From the NCBI GenBank assembly GCA_944363005.1, contig CALVTV010000228.1:1-5406 (forward strand): a DNA stretch of 5,406 nucleotides, given 5' to 3'. The position numbers and the translations under genes were made by a program. Each line of letters starts with the position of its first letter. Positions within the stretch are counted from its first letter, which is position 1. The notes beneath the pieces are model-generated. The model worked only from the letters and a program-made list of their open reading frames with translations, did not search any database and had not been told where the DNA came from. The stretch is from an uncultured Clostridia bacterium (GTDB lineage Bacteria > Bacillota > Clostridia > Christensenellales > Aristaeellaceae). This document shows positions 1 to 5,406 of this stretch, piece by piece.

Positions 1-21
1 TCTCAACAGGGTATCGGACAT
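1..21 (-). CDS. 5' end of an unidentified leftward gene (first 7 codons)
   Basis: Only seven codons are in the window, reading MSDTLLR from an ATG at 21-19. The start is supported by an AAAGGAAG ribosome binding site (36-29 on the minus strand), seven bases before the ATG and one mismatch from AAAGGAGG. A TATAAT promoter lies about 100 bases upstream in the same direction. Seven residues are too few to assign a family, so no function is proposed. The gene lies downstream of copA in the same direction, but it is separated from copA by a terminator and has its own promoter, so it is probably not part of the copper operon. Confidence 0.5.
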
Positions 22-47
22 AGGGGGGCTTCCTTTCCTTCCGTAAA

Positions 48-87
48 GCGCGAAAACACTCGCGCGGTGTCGGACGCAAAGACGTCC
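48..87 (-). other. Structured 5' leader with two hexaloop hairpins
   Basis: The untranslated leader between the inferred start site near 114 and the ATG at 21 holds two perfect inverted repeats. The first in transcript order pairs 87-83 with 76-72 (GGACG with CGTCC) and has a six-base loop. The second pairs 65-60 with 53-48 (GCGCGA with TCGCGC), also with a six-base loop, and ends 11 bases before the ribosome binding site. No T-tract follows either one, so they are not intrinsic terminators. Their role is unknown; mRNA stability or protein-binding attenuation are possibilities. Confidence 0.4.
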
Positions 88-120
88 TCAGATATGTGAA
101 TCCATAATGAATCATTGTAA

Positions 121-149
121 ATTATAGTCCATTCCTGGCGTCGATGCAA
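121..149 (-). promoter_or_regulatory. Promoter of the leftward gene at the left edge
   Basis: On the minus strand there is a perfect -10 TATAAT (126-121), a 17-base spacer and a weak -35 TTGCAT (149-144), which matches TTGACA only at TTG. The transcript would start near 114 and give a leader of about 90 bases before the ATG at 21. The dyad AATGA-A-TCATT (106-116) lies right over the inferred start site. The -10 and spacing are good; the poor -35 may mean an activator or low basal activity. Confidence 0.5.
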
Positions 150-270
150 GGGAGAATCCAAAACAGTCAATATTTGCATAATAAATTGGAAGAGAAATCG
201 TGAGGGTTACACCTTAAGAATTCTTGACAGGGCGTCTGTCATTAAGAAAATATCCAACGATTTGACAGCA
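150..270. other. Gene-free stretch with a small inverted repeat
   Basis: I see no supported gene between the leftward promoter and the copper-operon terminator. The stretch is AT-rich. It holds the palindrome AAGAATTCTT (216-225). This runs into a hairpin pairing GACAG (226-230) with CTGTC (236-240) around the loop GGCGT. TTGACAG occurs twice (224-230 and 262-268). TTGACA at 224-229 resembles a -35, but no convincing -10 follows it on the plus strand. Confidence 0.4.
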
Positions 271-314
271 GAAACAAGAAAAGCGCATCCACCAGCGAAG
301 TGCTGGGGACGCGC
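271..314 (-). terminator. Rho-independent terminator of the csoR-copA operon
   Basis: On the minus strand the hairpin begins 14 bases after the copA stop codon. The lower stem pairs 314-307 (GCGCGTCC) with 290-283 (GGATGCGC), eight pairs including one G-U. After a single-base bulge at 291, an upper stem of five pairs joins CCAGC (306-302) to GCTGG (296-292), closed by a five-base loop. It is followed directly by the T-rich run TTTTCTTGTTTC (282-271). This is a classic strong intrinsic terminator, correctly placed to end copper-operon transcription before the next leftward gene. Confidence 0.85.
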
Positions 315-328
315 CAGGAAGGCATCGC

Positions 329-538
329 TTAGTCGATGGAGAGCACGCGATAGTCCTGAGCCTCCACGGCCTGGCGGAGGGCATCGTCGGAAACGGGGGT
401 GCTCAACGTCACAACAGCTGTACCCTGTTCGTGGCTGACGGCGGCGCTTTCAACGCCGTTGACGGCCTCAAGCGCTTTTTTGACGCGGGCTTCGCAGTGC
501 GCGCACATCATGCCTTCAATATGCAGTGTCTTTTTCAT
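329..538 (-). CDS. Candidate CopZ-like copper chaperone made by internal in-frame initiation within copA
   Basis: The last 69 codons of copA, starting at the in-frame ATG for Met764, form a complete ferredoxin-like HMA domain of the size of stand-alone CopZ. It begins MKKTLHIEG and carries MMCAHC, whose cysteines (C12 and C15 in the short form) would bind Cu(I). The hydrophobic core and the closing strand YRVLSID are present. The ATG has its own near-ideal ribosome binding site, better than that of copA itself. CopZ proteins carry Cu(I) in the cytoplasm to CopA and to copper sensors. A free copy made from the copA message would give pump and chaperone from one gene. The sequence signals are directly visible; that the short protein is actually made is inference. 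The alternative is that this is only a C-terminal regulatory domain and the ribosome binding site is a remnant of an ancestral copA-copZ junction. Confidence 0.55.
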   Translation of the reverse strand: MKKTLHIEGMMCAHCEARVKKALEAVNGVESAAVSHEQGTAVVTLSTPVSDDALRQAVEAQDYRVLSID

Positions 539-2827
539 GGTGGGTTCCTCCTTGTGTTTTTGTATCTCTTTTCCTGCTTCATGCAGCTTGAAAAGGTTGA
601 GCCTCAGGGCATTGGTCACCACGCAGAAGCTGGATAAGCTCATCGCGGCAGCGCCGAACATGGGGTTGAGTGTCAGGCCAAAGAGCGGGTACCAGACACC
701 GGCGGCCAGCGGGATGCCGATGACGTTGTAGAAAAATGCCCAGAAGAGGTTCTCGTGGATGTTGCGCAACGTGGCGCGGCTCAGTCGAATGGCAGCCGGT
801 ACGTCGGACAAGCGGCTCTTCATGAGCACGACATCGGCGGCATCAATGGCGATGTCCGTTCCTGCGCCGATCGCGATGCCGATATCCGCGCGTGTGAGCG
901 CCGGCGCATCGTTGATGCCATCGCCAACCATGGCAACCTTTCCTTGCGCTTGCAAGTCGCGAACGACGCGCTCTTTTCCGTCGGGCAATACGCCCGCGAT
1001 CACTTCGTCCACACCGGCTTGCCTGCCGATTGCGCGGGCAGTCCGTTCGTTATCGCCGGTGAGCATGACGACGCGGATGCCCATGGCTTGCAAGTCGCCA
1101 ATGGCTTGAGGGCTATCGGACTTGATGACGTCTGCCACGGCGATGACGCCGGCAAGTTGAGCGCCTTGTGCAAAGAAGAGCGGGGTCTTTCCGGATTCGC
1201 TGAGCGATTCGGCGGCCTGAACCATCGATTGCGGCACGGACACCTTGCCGGAGATGAAGGCGAGATTGCCGCCGTACAGCGAGGTGTCCCCCTGTGTGGC
1301 GGTCAACCCGTTTCCGGGCAGTGCGCGGAAGTCGGATATACTTTGTGCTTGGATGTTTTGTGCTTCGGCCTTGGCAATCACTGCGCGGGCCAGAGGATGC
1401 TCACTTTGCTGCTCGAGTGCATAGGCGAGAGTAAGCAGATCTGCTTCGCTGACGCCGTCTGCGGGGAGAATATCTGTTACGCGCGGCTGTCCTTCGGTGA
1501 TCGTTCCCGTCTTGTCGAGCACGACGATGCGAACCTTTCCGGTTTCTTCGAGCGAAACGGCCGTTTTGAACAGGATACCGTTTTTTGCGCCCACACCGTT
1601 GCCGACCATGATAGCCACGGGGGTTGCCAATCCAAGCGCACACGGGCAACTGATGACCAGAACGGAGATGCTGCGCGCCAGCGCGAAACCGACGCTCTTT
1701 CCGGCCAGCAGCCAAACCACGAGGGTGATGACCGCGATCGAGAGCACGGCGGGTACGAACACGCCGGAGACGCGATCCGCAACTTTGGCGATGGGGGCTT
1801 TGGTCGCGGCCGCATCGCTGACCATTCGAACGATTTGCGAGAGCGTGGTGTCCTCACCCACGCGCTGTGCTTCGCAGGTAATGAAACCGGACTGATTGAT
1901 CGTGGCTGCGCAGACGTAATCGCCCTCCGCCTTATCGACAGGAATGCTTTCGCCGGTCAGCGCGGATTCGTCGATGGCGCTGCCGCCATTGAGGATCAGT
2001 CCGTCTACGGGAATGGTTTCTCCGGGGCGAACGACGAAATGATCGCCCTTTCGCACCTGGTCAATGGGCACCGTGACGGGCGAACCCTCCCGAAGTACGG
2101 TCGCCGTCTTGGGGGCGAGTTTCATGAGGCTCTTGAGCGCGTCGGTCGTCTTTCCCTTGGAACGGGCTTCGAGCATTTTGCCCACCGTAATCAGGGAGAG
2201 AATCATCGCGGCGGATTCGAAGTAGAACTCATGCATGTAGTCCATGACAGCAGCGTTATCACCGGCGAGTTGAGCGCCGGTCATGGCGAAGAGGGCGTAT
2301 GTGCTGTATACAAAGGAAGCGCCGGAACCCAGAGCAACGAGTGTGTCCATGTTTGGCGCGCCATGGAGCAGGCTTTTGAACCCGCTGATAAAGAAGCGCT
2401 GGTTGATGACCATGATGATGATGGTCAGCAGAAGCTGCAACAGGCCCATCGCCACATGATTGCCGGCCAACACGGCAGGAAGCGGCCAGCCCCACATCAT
2501 GTGCCCCATGGAGATATACATCAATACGATGAGAAAGCCCAGGGAAGCGACGAGTCTGCGCAGGAGAGCGGGCGTTTCGTGATCGGCCAATGCGTCTTCG
2601 GGCGCTGTATCGTTTGATTTTGCGGCGGAAAGATGCGGCTTTGCGCCATAGCCCGCTGCTTCTACAGCAGCCACGATAGCCTGCGTCCCCGCCGTGCCTT
2701 CCACGCCCATGGAATGCGTGAGCAGGTTGACGGAACAGGACGTCACGCCGGGCACCGCGCTGACTGCTTTTTCAACGCGGGCACTGCATGCGGCGCAGCT
2801 CATGCCGGTGATATCGAATTGTTCCAT
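329..2827 (-). CDS. copA: Cu(I)-exporting P1B-type ATPase with N- and C-terminal HMA domains
   Basis: This is an 832-residue integral membrane pump that uses ATP to export Cu(I) from the cytoplasm. Domains in order: an N-terminal HMA domain with GMSCAAC (8-14; metal ligands C11 and C14); eight predicted membrane helices (roughly 92-108, 124-143, 160-182, 200-219, 355-375, 384-410, 690-712 and 718-738); the actuator TGES (291-294); the transmembrane copper motif CPC (394-396); the phosphorylated aspartate in DKTG (D438); the nucleotide-binding HP (477-478); TGDN (590-593); and GDGIND (635-640). YN (700-701) and MSLSS (729-733) complete the Cu(I)-specific transport signature. A second HMA domain with GMMCAHC (772-778) ends the protein, which makes it longer than a one-HMA CopA. 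The external loop after helix 1 is rich in Met and His (103-111). The ATG follows an AAAGGGGGG ribosome binding site by six bases. The gene lies 27 bases after csoR and is very likely cotranscribed with it. All catalytic motifs are intact. Confidence 0.97.
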   Translation of the reverse strand: MEQFDITGMSCAACSARVEKAVSAVPGVTSCSVNLLTHSMGVEGTAGTQAIVAAVEAAGYGAKPHLSAAKSNDTAPEDALADHETPALLRRLVASLGFLIVLMYISMGHMMWGWPLPAVLAGNHVAMGLLQLLLTIIIMVINQRFFISGFKSLLHGAPNMDTLVALGSGASFVYSTYALFAMTGAQLAGDNAAVMDYMHEFYFESAAMILSLITVGKMLEARSKGKTTDALKSLMKLAPKTATVLREGSPVTVPIDQVRKGDHFVVRPGETIPVDGLILNGGSAIDESALTGESIPVDKAEGDYVCAATINQSGFITCEAQRVGEDTTLSQIVRMVSDAAATKAPIAKVADRVSGVFVPAVLSIAVITLVVWLLAGKSVGFALARSISVLVISCPCALGLATPVAIMVGNGVGAKNGILFKTAVSLEETGKVRIVVLDKTGTITEGQPRVTDILPADGVSEADLLTLAYALEQQSEHPLARAVIAKAEAQNIQAQSISDFRALPGNGLTATQGDTSLYGGNLAFISGKVSVPQSMVQAAESLSESGKTPLFFAQGAQLAGVIAVADVIKSDSPQAIGDLQAMGIRVVMLTGDNERTARAIGRQAGVDEVIAGVLPDGKERVVRDLQAQGKVAMVGDGINDAPALTRADIGIAIGAGTDIAIDAADVVLMKSRLSDVPAAIRLSRATLRNIHENLFWAFFYNVIGIPLAAGVWYPLFGLTLNPMFGAAAMSLSSFCVVTNALRLNLFKLHEAGKEIQKHKEEPTMKKTLHIEGMMCAHCEARVKKALEAVNGVESAAVSHEQGTAVVTLSTPVSDDALRQAVEAQDYRVLSID
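547..553 (-). promoter_or_regulatory. Internal ribosome binding site inside copA
   Basis: The minus strand reads AAGGAGG at 553-547, with eight bases to the in-frame ATG at 538-536. This is a perfect anti-16S match at ideal spacing. It encodes the Lys-Glu-Glu part of the linker KHKEEPT that joins the last membrane segment to the C-terminal HMA domain. It therefore sits exactly at the domain boundary. Confidence 0.7.
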
Positions 2828-2854
2828 AGAGATCCCCCCTTTTTGGCGGTCAAA

Positions 2855-3166
2855 TCATTTCATCAGTCTTTGAAGTGTAGAAACCAGTTCGTCGATCGTT
2901 TCGTCCTTGCCGTCGCGGATATCCTGGGCGACACAGGTCTTGATGTGATTGGCCAACAGCATTTTTGTAAAGCCGTTCAGAGCGGCGCTGGCAGCGGCCA
3001 CCTGCGTGAGAATATCCGTGCAATAGGCGTTGCGCTCCACCATGCCGCGAATGCCGCGGATTTGTCCTTCAATGCGGTTGAGACGGTGAATCAAGTCAGC
3101 GTATTCCTTTTCGTCTCTGACCTTGGTTTTGTGGCTGCAAACGCAATCCGGTGTTTGATGATCCAA
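2855..3166 (-). CDS. csoR: Copper-sensing transcriptional repressor CsoR
   Basis: This is a 103-residue all-helical repressor of the CsoR/RcnR family (DUF156). It binds operator DNA without copper and lets go on binding Cu(I). The Cu(I) ligand set C-H-C is present as C49, H74 and C78, with the family spacing of 25 and 4 residues; Y48 sits next to the first cysteine. Conserved blocks include HRLNRIEGQIRGIRGMV (27-43) and LANHIKTCV (71-79). No in-frame ATG or GTG occurs between the promoter and Met42, which lies inside the conserved core. The start is therefore taken as the TTG at 3166-3164, placed nine bases after GGAGGT. Longer open-frame extension upstream runs through the promoter and cannot be coding. 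The N terminus adds a C8-V-C10-S-H12 cluster. It is the first gene of the csoR-copA operon and most likely represses its own promoter. The stop is TGA, 27 bases before copA. Confidence 0.93.
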   Translation of the reverse strand: MDHQTPDCVCSHKTKVRDEKEYADLIHRLNRIEGQIRGIRGMVERNAYCTDILTQVAAASAALNGFTKMLLANHIKTCVAQDIRDGKDETIDELVSTLQRLMK

Positions 3167-3175
3167 GAGACATGC

Positions 3176-3181
3176 ACCTCC
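3176..3181 (-). promoter_or_regulatory. csoR ribosome binding site that decides the TTG start
   Basis: GGAGGT on the minus strand (3181-3176) is nine bases before the in-frame TTG at 3166. An ATG at 3173-3171 lies between them but is out of frame, only two bases from the ribosome binding site, and opens just 25 codons. The TTG is the only start that fits both the reading frame and the spacing. Confidence 0.75.
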
Positions 3182-3190
3182 AACACGGCC

Positions 3191-3219
3191 ATTATATACC
3201 CCATGGGGGTATATGTCAA
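3191..3219 (-). promoter_or_regulatory. Sigma-A promoter of the csoR-copA operon
   Basis: The minus strand has a perfect -35 TTGACA (3219-3214), a 17-base spacer (3213-3197) and a perfect -10 TATAAT (3196-3191). Both hexamers are full consensus at the ideal spacing, so the unrepressed promoter should be very strong. Transcription would begin near 3184, only a few bases before the csoR ribosome binding site, leaving an untranslated leader of roughly 18 bases. Confidence 0.9.
3194..3214. promoter_or_regulatory. CsoR-type operator
   Basis: A near-perfect dyad has arms ATATACCCC (3194-3202) and GGGGGTATAT (3205-3214) around a central AT; the right arm has one extra G. Known CsoR operators share this layout, with TACCC and GGGTA flanking a short centre with G/C tracts. 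It fills the spacer between the -35 and -10 and overlaps both hexamers, so bound apo-CsoR would block RNA polymerase directly. Assignment to CsoR rests on this pattern and on the adjacent csoR gene. Confidence 0.85.
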
Positions 3220-3410
3220 GGAAAACAAGAAAAGAAAATGGGGGAACACATGTCAAAAGGCAGAGAATGAAAACGTAGGGCATGGAGATGGAAGAATGAA
3301 TAAAATGAAGTTTACACAATGGTTCTTTTAATTTTTGACCGAATTCGAATAAAATCTCATTGAATATGCAGGAAATCAAATTGAATCCTTTAAAAAATAG
3401 CAAAAACCGG
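3220..3410. other. AT-rich divergent intergenic region between the csoR and glnN promoters
   Basis: No convincing gene lies here. The region separates the two divergent promoters and is markedly AT-rich compared with the flanking genes. It contains the palindrome CGAATTCG overlapping ATTCGAAT (3340-3350), and two ATTGAAT copies starting at 3359 and 3380, 21 bases apart. An A-rich run at 3390-3406 lies just upstream of the glnN -35 and could act as an UP-type element. I found no clear match to a GlnR/TnrA site (TGTNAN7TNACA). Confidence 0.4.
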
Positions 3411-3439
3411 TTGACGAACGTCTCAAAATGGATTATACT
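3411..3439 (+). promoter_or_regulatory. Sigma-A promoter of glnN
   Basis: The -35 TTGACG (3411-3416; five of six) and the -10 TATACT (3434-3439; five of six) are separated by the ideal 17 bases. Transcription would start near 3446, giving a leader of about 76 bases before the ATG at 3522. An A-rich stretch precedes the -35. The promoter points away from the csoR promoter. Confidence 0.8.
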
Positions 3440-3457
3440 TGCGCACGTTAAAACAAA

Positions 3458-3503
3458 GTGTCTTGACCGACACGAGGACAAAACGCATACGCCGCAGGCG
3501 GCG
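3458..3503 (+). other. glnN leader with two short hairpins
   Basis: The leader contains a perfect inverted repeat GTGTC/GACAC (3458-3462 with 3469-3473) with the six-base loop TTGACC. A GC-only hairpin CGCCG/CGGCG (3490-3494 with 3499-3503) with loop CAGG follows. The second ends three bases before the glnN ribosome binding site AGGGGAG (3507-3513), so it could affect ribosome access. No T-tract follows, so neither is an intrinsic terminator. The function is not known. Confidence 0.4.
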
Positions 3504-3521
3504 CAGAGGGGAGAGAGCAGA

Positions 3522-5406
<1,885 letters not shown>

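Noticed and set aside
224..252. Plus-strand promoter starting with TTGACA at 224-229
   Set aside because: At a spacing of 16-19 bases there is no acceptable -10. Such a promoter would read antisense into copA against a strong terminator.
755..2617. 620-codon open frame on the plus strand opposite copA
   Set aside because: It lies wholly antisense to an intact copA with every family motif. It has no ribosome binding site or recognisable domain. Its composition (rich in His, Asp, Arg and Gly) is typical of the reverse complement of a GC-rich gene.
329..2827. Zn/Cd or Ag-specific P1B ATPase instead of a copper pump
   Set aside because: The CPC motif together with YN and MxxSS in the last two helices and the adjacent csoR with a Cu(I) ligand set point to Cu(I). 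Zn/Cd pumps use different residues in the late helices.
3296..3331. 11-codon open frame MNKMKFTQWFF in the divergent intergenic region
   Set aside because: A GGAG lies eight bases before the ATG, but there is no promoter or terminator for it and the region is purine-rich. The glnN transcript begins more than 100 bases downstream, so it cannot be a glnN leader peptide.
3458..3503. ANTAR-type double hairpin in the glnN leader
   Set aside because: The first loop TTGACC lacks A at position 1 and G at position 4, the second loop has only four bases, and there is no terminator downstream to be relieved.

Overview
The window looks like chromosomal DNA from a low-oxygen Bacillota, most likely a Clostridia-type gut or rumen bacterium. 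That placement is inferred from three things: a type III glutamine synthetase, a CsoR-CopA copper cassette with an HMA domain at both ends of the ATPase, and strong sigma-A promoters and AGGAGG-type ribosome binding sites. No database search could be run. Codon third positions are GC-rich in the genes, while the intergenic segments are clearly AT-rich.

Layout from left to right. (1) Positions 1-21 (minus) hold the first seven codons of a gene that leaves the window. Upstream of it are a leader with two small hairpins and a TATAAT-type promoter at 121-149. (2) Positions 150-270 carry no gene, only a small inverted repeat. (3) Positions 271-314 are a strong intrinsic terminator for the leftward copper operon. 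(4) Positions 329-3166 (minus) are the copper operon csoR-copA, with a 27-base gap between the genes. (5) Positions 3191-3219 are its promoter, with both hexamers fully consensus, a 17-base spacer and a CsoR-type operator inside the spacer. (6) Positions 3220-3410 are an AT-rich divergent intergenic region. (7) From 3411 onward on the plus strand there is a second good promoter, a short structured leader and the first 628 codons of a type III glutamine synthetase (glnN), which runs off the right edge.

How the copper genes work together: CsoR represses its own promoter. When it binds Cu(I) it should release the operator, which lets one transcript for CsoR and CopA be made. CopA is a P1B-1 ATPase that exports Cu(I).

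The most interesting point is that the last 69 codons of copA encode a complete CopZ-like chaperone domain. This segment has its own ATG, placed eight bases after a perfect AAGGAGG. The one gene may therefore yield both the full 832-residue pump and a free 69-residue copper chaperone by internal in-frame initiation. I see no other separate copper chaperone gene here. The glutamine synthetase is divergently transcribed and has no evident functional link to the copper genes. Nothing else in the window suggests a mobile element, CRISPR array or RNA gene.
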